Under the pieces are notes generated by a model that saw only the letters and a list, made by a program, of their open reading frames with translations, was not told the origin of the DNA and ran no database searches. Made by a program: the position numbers and the translations under genes. Below, in pieces: positions 43,143 through 52,010 of a stretch of DNA of 58,315 nt (positions are counted from its first letter, which is position 1; each line of letters starts with the position of its first letter). Location: positions 1 through 58,315 of the forward strand of contig CAAGMI010000248.1 of assembly GCA_900771005.1 (NCBI GenBank). The letters run 5' to 3'. Origin of the DNA: Rikenellaceae bacterium (GTDB lineage: Bacteria; Bacteroidota; Bacteroidia; Bacteroidales; UBA932).

Positions 43143-44384
43143 TCAGTCCAAAGTGTGTATTGCCAAACCTGAACGGAGCTTAGGCTCGAACCAGGTAGTC
43201 TTAGGCGGCATGATATTGCCGCTGTCGGCAATATCCGTGAGCTGCTTCATCGATACCGGGTAAAGGGCGAAAGCCACCTTCATCTCCGAACTGTCAACCC
43301 TTCTTTTCAATTCTCCCAATCCTCTTATCCCGCCTACGAAATCAATCCTTTTATCCGTACGCAGATCCTTGATCCCCAATATTGCATCCAGCACCAGATC
43401 CGACAATATCGTCACATCCAGCACGGCTATCGGATCAGAATCATCATACCTGCCATCCTTTGCCGTAAGGGAATACCATTCCCCATCCAGATACATTGAA
43501 AAATTGTGCAGGAACTCCGGCCTGTACTCATTTTCTCCCTTCCTCTCAATTTCAAAATCCTTGGAAAGCCTTTCGAGGAATTCTTCCTTGCTGCAACCGT
43601 TGAGATCCTTGGCCACTCTGTTGTAGTCCAATATCTTCAACTGATTCTCAGGGAAGCATACGGCCATGAAATAGTTGTATTCCTCCTCTCCCGTGTGAGC
43701 GGGATTCAGAGAGGCGCGTTCAGCTCCAACCCGTGCTGCAGCGGCACTGCGGTGATGTCCGTCCGCGATATAGAACGAATCCACAGTCTCCGTGAACAGG
43801 GCAGTGATCCTCTCTATGACAGCATCGTCATCGATTACCCAGAATTCATGCCCGAACCCGTTCTCATCGGTAAACCTGTATTCAGAACGCCCGGACACGG
43901 TATCCGAGAGTATTTTCTCCAATTCCTCATTACGCTTGAAAGCAAAGAAAACAGGCTCGATATTGGCACTCTGGATACGGATATGCACCATTCTGTCATC
44001 TTCCTTGTCCTTGCGCGTAAGTTCGTGCTTCTTGATCAGCCCCTTCGCATAATCGTCCGAATGAGCGCATAGCACAAATCCGTATTGGGTACGGTCCCCC
44101 ATCGTCTGGGAATAAACGTAATAGCACGGCTTCGGATCCCTCACGAGCCAGCCCTTTTTCTGCCATTCCCTGAAATTGACGACAGCCCTGTCATAGACTC
44201 TGCTGTCACTGTCCGGAAGGATAGGGTCGAAATCAATCTCCGGCTTCGTTATATGCAGCAGGGACTTTTCCCCGGCCAAAGCCTTGGCTTCAGCGGAATC
44301 AAGCACATCATAAGGAGGTGCTGCGACTTCCGTCACTATATTCTTGGGTGGCCTGACGGCGGCAAAAGGTCTAACACGTACCAT
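43143..44384 (-). CDS. DUF1015-family protein
   Basis: The 413-residue protein starts MVRVRPFAAVRPPKNIVTEVAAPPYDV, the DUF1015 hallmark, and has the SFYIADGHHRSAAA motif of this family. Function is unknown; position next to serA/serC is a recurring arrangement in Bacteroidales and suggests a link to serine or phosphoserine metabolism, which is inference. It shares one base with the serA stop. Confidence 0.92.
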   Translation of the reverse strand: MVRVRPFAAVRPPKNIVTEVAAPPYDVLDSAEAKALAGEKSLLHITKPEIDFDPILPDSDSRVYDRAVVNFREWQKKGWLVRDPKPCYYVYSQTMGDRTQYGFVLCAHSDDYAKGLIKKHELTRKDKEDDRMVHIRIQSANIEPVFFAFKRNEELEKILSDTVSGRSEYRFTDENGFGHEFWVIDDDAVIERITALFTETVDSFYIADGHHRSAAAARVGAERASLNPAHTGEEEYNYFMAVCFPENQLKILDYNRVAKDLNGCSKEEFLERLSKDFEIERKGENEYRPEFLHNFSMYLDGEWYSLTAKDGRYDDSDPIAVLDVTILSDLVLDAILGIKDLRTDKRIDFVGGIRGLGELKRRVDSSEMKVAFALYPVSMKQLTDIADSGNIMPPKTTWFEPKLRSGLAIHTLD

Positions 44385-45304
44385 TATCTGTTCAATTGAA
44401 ATTTAGTATCGCCCGTAGCGAAATAATTCACTATCTGCCTTGCGGCGGCAAGTCCGGAATTCACATTGGCCTCCTCGGTCTGCGCTCCCATTTTCTTCGG
44501 TGTCGCAAACACCCTCAGCCCGAATTTCTCCTTCATGCGCGCAAGATTGTCCGGAGCCACGTCCGTCACATATTTCAAATCCTGACGCTCCTCCAAAGCC
44601 TTTTCAAGGCCCTCTTCATCGATGACTTCCTTACGCGCCGTATTGACCAGGGTAGCGCCATGAGGCATTCTGCTGACAAGGTCATATCCTATGCTGCCCA
44701 CTGTCTGCGGTGTAGCCGGTATATGTATGGAAACGAAATCACAGCTGCCGTACAGGTCTTCAAGACTGTCTGCAGGCTCGGCGCCTCCGTTTCTGATCGC
44801 ATCTTCCGGGAGGAAAGGATCGATCGCCTTTACCTTCATCCCGAGGGCGGCAGCCTTTTTACCGACAAGTCTTCCGACGTTTCCGAAAGCCTGGATTCCC
44901 AGCGTCTTGCCCTGTATTTCAGTTCCTGCGGAAGGTGTGAACTGCGTCCTTGACATGAATATCATCAAAGCAATCGCCAATTCCGCCACCGCATTTGAGT
45001 TCTGGCCCGGAGTATTCATGGCTACAACCCCGTAAGCTGTGCATGCCTCCAGATCGATATTGTCAAAACCGGCTCCGGCCCTGACGACTATCTTCAATTT
45101 CCCTGCAGCATCCAGAAGTTCCCGTGTAACCTTGTCAGAACGCACAATCATGGCGTCAGCATCGGCTGCAGCATCCTTCAGCTGAGTGTATGTTTCATAT
45201 TTTTCAAGAAGCGCGAAGACGTGCCCGGCACCCTCGACGATGTCTCTGATGCCATCAACGGCAGCCTTTGCAAAAGGCTTCTGCGTAGCTAAAAGGATTT
45301 TCAT
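44384..45304 (-). CDS. serA: 3-phosphoglycerate dehydrogenase, short form
   Basis: SerA opens serine synthesis by oxidising 3-phosphoglycerate. The 306-residue protein has the catalytic/NAD domains only, without the C-terminal ACT domain of longer forms. The NAD loop is QAFGNVGRLVGKK and the catalytic Arg is in VNTARKEVIDEEGLEKAL. Where the catalytic His is usually found (ATPHIG) the sequence reads ATPKKMGAQT. The gene is followed by DUF1015 and preceded by serC (ATGA overlap). Confidence 0.9.
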   Translation of the reverse strand: MKILLATQKPFAKAAVDGIRDIVEGAGHVFALLEKYETYTQLKDAAADADAMIVRSDKVTRELLDAAGKLKIVVRAGAGFDNIDLEACTAYGVVAMNTPGQNSNAVAELAIALMIFMSRTQFTPSAGTEIQGKTLGIQAFGNVGRLVGKKAAALGMKVKAIDPFLPEDAIRNGGAEPADSLEDLYGSCDFVSIHIPATPQTVGSIGYDLVSRMPHGATLVNTARKEVIDEEGLEKALEERQDLKYVTDVAPDNLARMKEKFGLRVFATPKKMGAQTEEANVNSGLAAARQIVNYFATGDTKFQLNR

Positions 45305-46374
45305 CTGTGCAATTTTTCAAATTCCTGCATGCATGCTACCAAGGCGTCCACATCCTCCTGCGTACAGGCATTGTACAGGGATGCCCTGAAACCTCCTACA
45401 GAGCGGTGCCCCTTGATTCCGACCATTCCGCGATCCTTGGCGAACGTAAGGAATTCATCCTGGATATTTTCAAAGCCCGGAGCAGGCACGAATGCCACAT
45501 TCATTATGGAGCGGTCTTCCTTCGCCGCAGTCCCGACGAACAAAGGATTCCTGTCTATCTCCGCATACAGAGTCTCAGCCTTCTTTACGTCCAGTTTGTG
45601 TACCGCATCCACTCCACCGATACTCTTGAGCCATTTAAGAGTTTCATTCATAATGAAAATCGAGAACACAGGAGGGGTATTGAACATTGATTCCTTTTCC
45701 AAATGCACCCTGTAGTCAAGCATAGTCGGGATATACCGGCTGACTTTGCCCAACGCAGATTTCTTTACGATCGCGAATGCCACACCCGCCGGACCGGCAT
45801 TCTTCTGCGCTCCTCCATATATCACCGTATATTTGCTGACATCAACCCTCCTGCTGAGTATATCCGACGACATATCGGCAATCAGCGGAACAGGGCAGTC
45901 GATGTCTTCCTTTATTTCCGTCCCGTAAATCGTATTGTTAGTAGTGATATGGAAATAATCGAGATCCGCAGGGATGACATATCCCTTCGGGATGTAATTG
46001 TAGTTCCTGTCGGCCGAACTTGCTATGGCCTCCGCCTGCCCGAGTCCCTGGGCCTCCTTGAGTGCCTTGTGCGCCCACACTCCGGTATCAAGATACCCTG
46101 CCTTCTTTTCAAGGAAGTTCATTGCGACGTAGAGGAACTGCATGCTGGCACCTCCTCCCAGAAGAAGCACTTCATAGTCATCGGGAATGTCAAGCAATTC
46201 TTTCCAGAGGCTGCGGCACTCATCCATGACAGCTTCCCATTCCTTTGTCCTGTGGGAAACTGAAATGACAGGCACGCCGGTGCCTGCAAAATCCTTCAGT
46301 GCCGCTATGGCATTGTCTATGGCGACCTGTGGCAGCACACAAGGACCGGCGTTGAAAACATGAACCTTTGACAT
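45301..46374 (-). CDS. serC: Phosphoserine aminotransferase
   Basis: SerC transaminates 3-phosphohydroxypyruvate with glutamate, the second step of serine synthesis, and also acts in PLP synthesis. The start VFNAGPCVLPQ, the GGGASMQF loop and the Schiff-base lysine in GGAQKNAGPAG (near residue 195) are diagnostic. Length 357 residues, normal. It starts one base after yigZ and is coupled to serA. Confidence 0.97.
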   Translation of the reverse strand: MSKVHVFNAGPCVLPQVAIDNAIAALKDFAGTGVPVISVSHRTKEWEAVMDECRSLWKELLDIPDDYEVLLLGGGASMQFLYVAMNFLEKKAGYLDTGVWAHKALKEAQGLGQAEAIASSADRNYNYIPKGYVIPADLDYFHITTNNTIYGTEIKEDIDCPVPLIADMSSDILSRRVDVSKYTVIYGGAQKNAGPAGVAFAIVKKSALGKVSRYIPTMLDYRVHLEKESMFNTPPVFSIFIMNETLKWLKSIGGVDAVHKLDVKKAETLYAEIDRNPLFVGTAAKEDRSIMNVAFVPAPGFENIQDEFLTFAKDRGMVGIKGHRSVGGFRASLYNACTQEDVDALVACMQEFEKLHR

Positions 46375-46375
46375 A

Positions 46376-46984
46376 TCAGATAATATTTAACTTAAAGTTA
46401 CTTATTTTTTCAGTCCGTTCCAAAAATTCCTCATTCAAATTTTTCCGAACCCTCACCTCCATCGAACATTCCTGGCCGAAATCCTGTCCTCTCTGCGGCA
46501 GATCAAGGTCCTTGACAACTTTCATCACCTCCTGCATCTGCTCATATCCGAATCCTATGCGATACCATGACCCGGCCGTCTTTTCCACTGTCCGTGCCGC
46601 ACTCAACGCATCTGCAGTGGAACTTTTGTATGCCCTGATGAGCCCGGGAATACCCAGCTTTATTCCACCGAAATACCTCACCACCACTACGAGCACATCC
46701 TTCAGACCGGCGGAATCTATCTGCCCAAGAATCGGACGCCCGGCGGAACCTGCAGGCTCGCCGTCATCGCTGGCTCTCCACACATCGCCGTCAAGTCCGA
46801 GCCTGTACGCATAGCAATGATGCCTGGCATCGTGGTATTCCTTCCGGATATCGGACACTATGCGCTTTATCTCCTCCTCGGTCTCCACAGGGAAAGCGAG
46901 AGCGATGAATCTGCTTCCGTTGTCCTTGAAAAGGCCTTCGCAACGTTCGGAAATACTGATATAGCTGTCTGATTTCGCATCCAT
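46376..46984 (-). CDS. YigZ/IMPACT-family protein
   Basis: The 202-residue product has the UPF0029/IMPACT N-domain: FIALAFPV, then ARHHCYAYRLG, DDGEPAGSAGRPILG, and VVVVRYFGGIKLGIPGLIRAY. Family members are implicated in stress or translation control, but the biochemical role is not settled. It is first in the operon yigZ-serC-serA-DUF1015-recQ-dnaG-metG, with a -7 box 6 nt before its ATG. Confidence 0.92.
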   Translation of the reverse strand: MDAKSDSYISISERCEGLFKDNGSRFIALAFPVETEEEIKRIVSDIRKEYHDARHHCYAYRLGLDGDVWRASDDGEPAGSAGRPILGQIDSAGLKDVLVVVVRYFGGIKLGIPGLIRAYKSSTADALSAARTVEKTAGSWYRIGFGYEQMQEVMKVVKDLDLPQRGQDFGQECSMEVRVRKNLNEEFLERTEKISNFKLNII

Positions 46985-46990
46985 TTAATC

Positions 46991-46998
46991 CAAATTTA
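46991..46998 (-). promoter_or_regulatory. -7 box 6 nt before the yigZ start
   Basis: The minus strand reads TAAATTTG, a perfect TAnnTTTG, and only TTAATC separates it from the start codon on the plus-strand reading. A leaderless or near-leaderless mRNA is expected. No -33 TTTG at the ideal distance. Confidence 0.45.
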
Positions 46999-47010
46999 GC
47001 GATTATTTTT

Positions 47011-47018
47011 TATATTCG
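47011..47018 (+). promoter_or_regulatory. -7-like box 4 nt before the pRiA4b ORF3-like start
   Basis: TATATTCG is one mismatch from TAnnTTTG and ends 4 nt before the ATG at 47023. It is back to back with the yigZ box, 12 bp away. Confidence 0.4.
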
Positions 47019-47022
47019 CGCC

Positions 47023-47571
47023 ATGATTTACAAGTATAGGGTAACACTTGAAGGCATAAAAGGTTTCTACCGTGTTTACAAGATAAATTCGGACAGCTCC
47101 TTGTATACGTTCCACAAACAATTGAGGTCGGATCTGGAGTTCGCCGTCGATCAGCCAATACTCTTCAAAGCATTCGGAGAGGAGGGCAACGTCATTGCAA
47201 AGTATGCGTTGATAGACCTCGGATTCGGGACCGTAGATGTGACAACAATGGGCTCTACCGTCAAGAACGGGATAGTGAAATTCGTATATTTCTATGACGT
47301 CAGTTCAAAGAAAAGCGTGATCATCACTTTCGAAGGAGAGGAACAGGGATATGTCCCATACCCTACAGTAGTGGAGACGAAAGGTCCGAACCCTATAGAA
47401 TTCGAAAACGGCTATGTGGCCTTCGAGGATCTGCCGGAAGAGCACCGTCACCTTCCTAAAGAAGACGGGGAGGAGGATGACGAGGATTTCGAAGACGATG
47501 AGGATACCGATGAGGAGGACAAGGAAGAAGACGAGGAAGACATCATCTACGATGAAAGCGAAGAGGCCTGA
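47023..47571 (+). CDS. Plasmid pRiA4b ORF3-like protein with acidic C-terminal tail
   Basis: The N-terminal 130 residues resemble the pRiA4b ORF-3 family: VTLEGIKGFYRVYKI, then YTFHKQLRSDLEFAVD and a FGFGTV-like strand. The last 36 or so residues are almost entirely Asp and Glu, an unstructured polyanion that may bind a basic partner or mimic nucleic acid. Function is unknown. It is a single-gene unit ended by a strong hairpin. Confidence 0.75.
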   Translation: MIYKYRVTLEGIKGFYRVYKINSDSSLYTFHKQLRSDLEFAVDQPILFKAFGEEGNVIAKYALIDLGFGTVDVTTMGSTVKNGIVKFVYFYDVSSKKSVIITFEGEEQGYVPYPTVVETKGPNPIEFENGYVAFEDLPEEHRHLPKEDGEEDDEDFEDDEDTDEEDKEEDEEDIIYDESEEA

Positions 47572-47587
47572 CAGGGCGCGATATAAT

Positions 47588-47627
47588 AAAAAAGAGAGAC
47601 CGATTTGCTTACCGGTCTCTCTTTTTT
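47588..47627. terminator. Bidirectional intrinsic terminator
   Basis: AAAAAAGAGAGACCG (47588-47602) pairs perfectly with CGGTCTCTCTTTTTT (47613-47627), a 15-bp stem with a 10-nt loop. The A-run on one side and T-run on the other let it work in both directions, serving the convergent acidic-tail gene (+) and FKBP gene (-). Confidence 0.85.
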
Positions 47628-47641
47628 ATGACATCATAAAA

Positions 47642-48433
47642 TTATTCAGCGGAATCAAATACCTCGGTATGTCCGACCTTGATAAGTTCGACATTGAAGA
47701 TAAGGGTTGAATATGGCTCGATTCCCCTGGTCCCCTGAGCGCCATATCCGAGGGATGAAGGGATGTAAAGTTCGATCTTTCCACCTTCTCCAATCTGCTT
47801 CATACCTTCAGACCAGCCTCTGATGACTCTATTGAGAGGGAAAGATACAGGTTCCATATCTTCCGTGCACTCGTCAAATACTGTTCCGTCAAGAAGAGTT
47901 CCCTTGTAGCGAACCCATACGGTATCGAAATCAGCCGGTTTGTTGTCATTACCCGGATCGGCAACCCTGAACTGAAGTCCTGAAGCAGTCTCAACCATGC
48001 CTTCCTTCTTCAGGTTGGCCTTGAGGAAAGCCTCTTCCTTCTCGCTGTTGACAATCTCCTTGTAACGGGCTCTGTCTGAAAGATAGCTGTCGAAGATCGT
48101 GTTCATCAGGTCAGGATTGATCTTGAACTGATCGACGAATTCAGGAGCGGCCTGGTTCCCCTTGGCGTTTATGAAATCCTTCATTCCCTTTACAAGCTGT
48201 GAATAGTTCACGTCACCGAAGTCATAGCTCTTGATCATACTTCCGAAATTGATACCGAGAAGGTAGCTGACGGTATCCTTGAGAGCCTTTGAAGGGAGAT
48301 AGTCATTTGCATCAACCTTCTTTACAGCCTCTGTCCCAGCGGCAGTCTGAGCCTCAGCCTGCTGGCTCTTTGGTGCGCATGCCACTGCGAGAAGTCCCAG
48401 AGCGGCAGCCAATACTAATTTGTTTGTTTTCAT
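47642..48433 (-). CDS. FKBP-type peptidyl-prolyl isomerase lipoprotein
   Basis: A lipoprotein signal (LLAVAC, Cys19) is followed by an Ala/Gln-rich linker, a helical dimerisation domain (about 45-140, FKBP_N type) and a C-terminal FKBP domain with VRYKGTLLDGTVFDE and IPSSLGYGAQGTRGIEPYSTLIF. It catalyses proline isomerisation during protein folding in the periplasm. Length 263 residues. It is the last gene of the nucleoside kinase-acyl-CoA synthetase-ROK series. Confidence 0.93.
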   Translation of the reverse strand: MKTNKLVLAAALGLLAVACAPKSQQAEAQTAAGTEAVKKVDANDYLPSKALKDTVSYLLGINFGSMIKSYDFGDVNYSQLVKGMKDFINAKGNQAAPEFVDQFKINPDLMNTIFDSYLSDRARYKEIVNSEKEEAFLKANLKKEGMVETASGLQFRVADPGNDNKPADFDTVWVRYKGTLLDGTVFDECTEDMEPVSFPLNRVIRGWSEGMKQIGEGGKIELYIPSSLGYGAQGTRGIEPYSTLIFNVELIKVGHTEVFDSAE

Positions 48434-48448
48434 ATTATTGATGATTTT

Positions 48449-49411
48449 TTAAAGTTCCCATGCCAATGCAGATGCCCCGAGTATGGCAGCATCCGCCTCC
48501 TTCAGAGAGGAGAAGACAACTTTGACCTTGTCCTTCCATATCTTCAGAAGATTTTCATTCATCGACCTGACGATAGGTTCATATATATATTCCTTCGCTC
48601 TTGCCAACCCACCGAAAAGCACTATGGCTTCGGGAGCGCTGAACGCCACAAAATCCGCAAACGCCCTTCCGAGCAGAGTCCCGGTGTATTCGAATATCGA
48701 AGCAGCAAGGGCATCGCCCTGTCTTGCCGCATCATACACATCCTTGGAAGTTATATTTTCAATACTCCGAAGCACGGAAGGTTCATCGGTCTCGGCAAGC
48801 AATTCCTCCGCTGTCCTTGCCACTCCCGTTGCGGAACAGTAGGCCTCAAGGCATCCTTTCCTGCCACAGCCGCAGATCCTTCCGTTCTCGCGGACGATAT
48901 TGACGTGCCCCAGTTCTCCCGCGAATCCGTCACTGCCGTAGACGATCTTTCCATCCACCACGATACCGCTTCCCACACCCGTCCCGAGAGTGATCATTAT
49001 GAAATTCTTCATCCCTCTGGCGACCCCGTATGTCATTTCACCCACAGCAGCCGCGTTGGCATCATTGGTGAGAGACACCGGCAGTCCCTGAAGCCTGCGG
49101 CTCAACCCTTCGGAAAAGCGGACCGTTCTGTCGGCAGCCCACTTCAGATTGACGGCATTTGAGATTTCCCCCGTATAGTGATTCCCGTTCGGAGCCCCCA
49201 CTCCGATGCCCTTTATCAGGCCTTCCTTCCCTGAATCTCCCACACAGGCTTTTACAGCGACTGCAAGAGCGTCAAGGAATGCTTCAAAGTCATTCCCGTA
49301 AATGTCGGATCTGATTACAGCCCTGGAAAGTATGGCCCCTTCAGCATCCACTACACCTATCTTGGACGTCTGTCCACCGATATCAATCCCCACTACATAC
49401 TTCCCCTCCAT
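48449..49411 (-). CDS. ROK-family sugar kinase, glucokinase-like
   Basis: The N-terminal phosphate loop GIDIGGQTSKIGVVD, the LTNDANAAAVGE segment with the catalytic Asp, GTGVGSGIVVDGKI and the ROK zinc motif GHVNIVRENGRICGCGRKGC are all visible. Members phosphorylate glucose or related hexoses. Length 320 residues, normal, and no N-terminal DNA-binding domain, so it is a kinase and not a repressor. Specificity for glucose is inference. It starts one base after the acyl-CoA synthetase stop. Confidence 0.9.
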   Translation of the reverse strand: MEGKYVVGIDIGGQTSKIGVVDAEGAILSRAVIRSDIYGNDFEAFLDALAVAVKACVGDSGKEGLIKGIGVGAPNGNHYTGEISNAVNLKWAADRTVRFSEGLSRRLQGLPVSLTNDANAAAVGEMTYGVARGMKNFIMITLGTGVGSGIVVDGKIVYGSDGFAGELGHVNIVRENGRICGCGRKGCLEAYCSATGVARTAEELLAETDEPSVLRSIENITSKDVYDAARQGDALAASIFEYTGTLLGRAFADFVAFSAPEAIVLFGGLARAKEYIYEPIVRSMNENLLKIWKDKVKVVFSSLKEADAAILGASALAWEL

Positions 49412-49412
49412 A

Positions 49413-51332
49413 TCAGAGCGAATCTATGTTTTTCTGATTGTACAGCACTTTCCCCTCAGGAGTCATAGCGTATTCAATGCGTTTCGCATAATGCTTCTCC
49501 ACATTGCGGCGGACCATCTTGGACGTCGTATTGAGCATACCGTTCTGCTCCGTGAAAGGAACGTCACCGACGATTATTGCAGCAGGCAACCATTTCTCGG
49601 GGAACAGATTCTCGTGCGCCCCACCTTTACGGTATGAATCGCACTCCGCCTGGATGACATCGAGCATAGCCTTCTTGCCGTCCTCCGTCTCCGGGTCAAA
49701 ACCGGCGCTTTTCGCAGCCTCCTGCAGTGCAGGTCTGTTAGGTATCACCAGAACAACCGTGTACGGGCTCTGGTTGTTGTACAGGACAGCCCCGTCTATG
49801 AAGCGGGAATTGTCCGTCAGACTGTCTTCGTACCCCTCCGGACTGTATTTCTCACCGTCAGAGGAAATCAGCAGACTCTTGAAACGTCCGGTGACATAAA
49901 GGAATCTCCGGTCATCCGGGCAGATGTAACCACGGTCTCCCGTGTAAAGCCAGCCATTGACGATGGTCTTCCTGGTGGCCTCGGGATTCTTCCAATACCC
50001 GGCCATAACATTCTCACCCCTTATGACAATCTCACCTGTCTCCCCTATCGGCAGTTCCTCCCCGTCAGATCCGCATATCTTTATATCCATCGGAGTCACG
50101 GTGCGTCCGGACGAGCCGAATCTCGCACGGCCCTTCCCGCCCGAATTGGAGCATATCACAGGCGTAGCCTCTGACAGTCCGTATCCCTGGAAAACGGGCA
50201 TTCCGATGGCATAGAAATACTTCTGAAGAGCTATATCCAACAGAGCGCCGCCACCGACGAAGAATTCCATTCTCCCACCGAAATTTTCCCTGATGGATTT
50301 GAATATGGTTTTGTCGAAAATAGCTTTGAGTGGGGCTCTCCACCACATTTTCCACAATGGTTTCCCCTCATTCCAATACTCCCTGTTGTACTTGATGGCA
50401 TTGTCCAAGGCAAAATTGTACAGCTTTTCAACCTTAGGCCCCTGTTTCCTGATGCCTGATTCTATGTTTTTCCTGAAGTTCCTGGAAATCGCCGGCACTG
50501 ACAGCATTACGTGAGGGCGCACTTCCCTGATGGCAACAGGTATGTTCCTCAGCATCGTCGTTGCGTTCTTTCCACCGGGAACCGTCGCTATGCTTCCGCC
50601 TGAAGACATCATGAAATAAAAGCCCGCCACATGCGCGAAACAATGATCAAGAGGCAGTATGATAAGCATCACAGCCTCCTCGTGGATACCGATGACGGAA
50701 TGGCACTGCTCCACGTTGGCCGTATAGTTGCGATGCGTCAGAAGTATTCCCTTAGGGTCAGCCGTCGTCCCGGAAGTGTAGCTTATGTTCGCATAGTCGT
50801 CCGGTCCGACAGACTTTATCCTCTTTTCAAGTTCGGCGCCATTAGCTTTCCTGAAAGCCAGGCCCATCTCCCTGAGTTCGGAGATTCTCATCTCGCCTTC
50901 CTGAAGCCGTATGTTGTCCAGAACTATGACTTTCTCGACATTGGGGCAGGAATCGATGACACGGCGCACCTTTTCTATCTGTCCTTCCGAGGCTAGGATG
51001 AACCTCGAATCAGAATGGTTTATCCTGAACAGCAGGTCCTTGTCCGATTCCAGTTTGAACGAGAGAGGGACGTTTACACCTCCGGCATACAGGATACCCA
51101 GTTCGGCGAATATCCACAGATTCCTTCCCTCTGAAAGCAACGCCACCTTTTCGCCTTTCTGCAAACCGAGGGCCATGAAGCCCGCTGCCAGGAGACGCCC
51201 TTCATCGCGTGTCTTGCGATAGGATGTCTCTGTCCAGACTCCTCCGACCTTTTCCCTGAGAAAGGTACGGTCCGTATAAAGGTTCGTGTACCTTTCAACA
51301 AAGTCAATGATTGTCAGCCTCTTTTCTGCCAT
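49413..51332 (-). CDS. Long-chain acyl-CoA synthetase (AMP-binding)
   Basis: The ANL-superfamily protein has the AMP-binding P-loop ISYTSGTTADPKGILLTH, the YGLSEATPV motif, and the hinge GWLYTGDRGYICPDDRRFLYVTGR. It is predicted to activate fatty acids to acyl-CoA. Length 639 residues, normal for the long-chain class. A FACL-type linker with LPLDHCFAHVAGFY is seen. It follows a deoxynucleoside kinase by 8 bp. Confidence 0.93.
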   Translation of the reverse strand: MAEKRLTIIDFVERYTNLYTDRTFLREKVGGVWTETSYRKTRDEGRLLAAGFMALGLQKGEKVALLSEGRNLWIFAELGILYAGGVNVPLSFKLESDKDLLFRINHSDSRFILASEGQIEKVRRVIDSCPNVEKVIVLDNIRLQEGEMRISELREMGLAFRKANGAELEKRIKSVGPDDYANISYTSGTTADPKGILLTHRNYTANVEQCHSVIGIHEEAVMLIILPLDHCFAHVAGFYFMMSSGGSIATVPGGKNATTMLRNIPVAIREVRPHVMLSVPAISRNFRKNIESGIRKQGPKVEKLYNFALDNAIKYNREYWNEGKPLWKMWWRAPLKAIFDKTIFKSIRENFGGRMEFFVGGGALLDIALQKYFYAIGMPVFQGYGLSEATPVICSNSGGKGRARFGSSGRTVTPMDIKICGSDGEELPIGETGEIVIRGENVMAGYWKNPEATRKTIVNGWLYTGDRGYICPDDRRFLYVTGRFKSLLISSDGEKYSPEGYEDSLTDNSRFIDGAVLYNNQSPYTVVLVIPNRPALQEAAKSAGFDPETEDGKKAMLDVIQAECDSYRKGGAHENLFPEKWLPAAIIVGDVPFTEQNGMLNTTSKMVRRNVEKHYAKRIEYAMTPEGKVLYNQKNIDSL

Positions 51333-51340
51333 GCGTAAAA

Positions 51341-51973
51341 TTACTTGTTCTGCTCAGGCGTCGGAAAAAGTCCGAAAAGCTGAGCGTCTATCATATTGGT
51401 GATCTTCTCGAAATCTTCCGGATTGTTGCCGAATTTTAAGTGATCGGCATCTATGATGAGAAGATTCCCCTTGTACGTACTGATCCACTTCTCATACTTT
51501 TCGTTGAGACCGGTGAGATAATCGATGCGTATGCTCCTCTCATATTCACGTCCGCGTTTCTGAATCTGAGAAATCAGGTTAGGGATGCTTGACCTGAGGT
51601 ATATCATCAGGTCAGGGGCCTTCACGAGCGACATCATCAGTTCGAACAGATCGGAGTAATTCTCGAAATCACGGGATGACATAAGTCCCATATCGTGAAG
51701 GTTCGGAGCGAAAATCCTCGCATCTTCGTAGATGGTCCTGTCCTGAACCACTATCTGGTCGGAATTGAATATGTCAACCACGTCCTTGAAACGCTTGTTG
51801 AGGAAATATATCTGCAGATTGAATGACCATCTCGACATATCTTCATAGAAATCGGAAAGATATGGATTGAAGTCAACTGATTCATACTTGGGAACCCATC
51901 CGTAATGAGCGGCCAACATCTTCGTAAGAGTTGTCTTTCCGCTTCCGATATTTCCCGCAATAGCGATATGCAT
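51341..51973 (-). CDS. Deoxynucleoside kinase, copy 1
   Basis: The dNK/dGK-dCK-family enzyme phosphorylates deoxynucleosides for salvage. P-loop GNIGSGKT at residues 7-14, the VQDRTIYEDARIF segment (base-binding/catalytic DR motif), and the LID with KRGREYERSIR are present. It is 210 residues and clearly paralogous to the upstream copy over its whole length, including identical promoter sequence. A -7 box TAAATTTG lies 24 nt before the start. Confidence 0.9.
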   Translation of the reverse strand: MHIAIAGNIGSGKTTLTKMLAAHYGWVPKYESVDFNPYLSDFYEDMSRWSFNLQIYFLNKRFKDVVDIFNSDQIVVQDRTIYEDARIFAPNLHDMGLMSSRDFENYSDLFELMMSLVKAPDLMIYLRSSIPNLISQIQKRGREYERSIRIDYLTGLNEKYEKWISTYKGNLLIIDADHLKFGNNPEDFEKITNMIDAQLFGLFPTPEQNK

Positions 51974-51990
51974 AATCTTATAACTTGTTA

Positions 51991-52005
51991 AATCTTACAA
52001 ATTTA
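51991..52005 (-). promoter_or_regulatory. Promoter element of deoxynucleoside kinase copy 1 (duplicated)
   Basis: The 15-mer AATCTTACAAATTTA (plus strand) is exactly repeated before copy 2 at 52640-52654. On the minus strand it contains TAAATTTG, a perfect TAnnTTTG. It lies 24 nt before the copy 1 start. Confidence 0.5.
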
Positions 52006-52010
52006 CATTT

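Noticed and set aside
47023..47571. Reading the acidic protein as an RNA polymerase delta-like subunit
   Set aside because: The acidic tail is similar in style, but the N-terminal domain matches pRiA4b ORF3, not RpoE.
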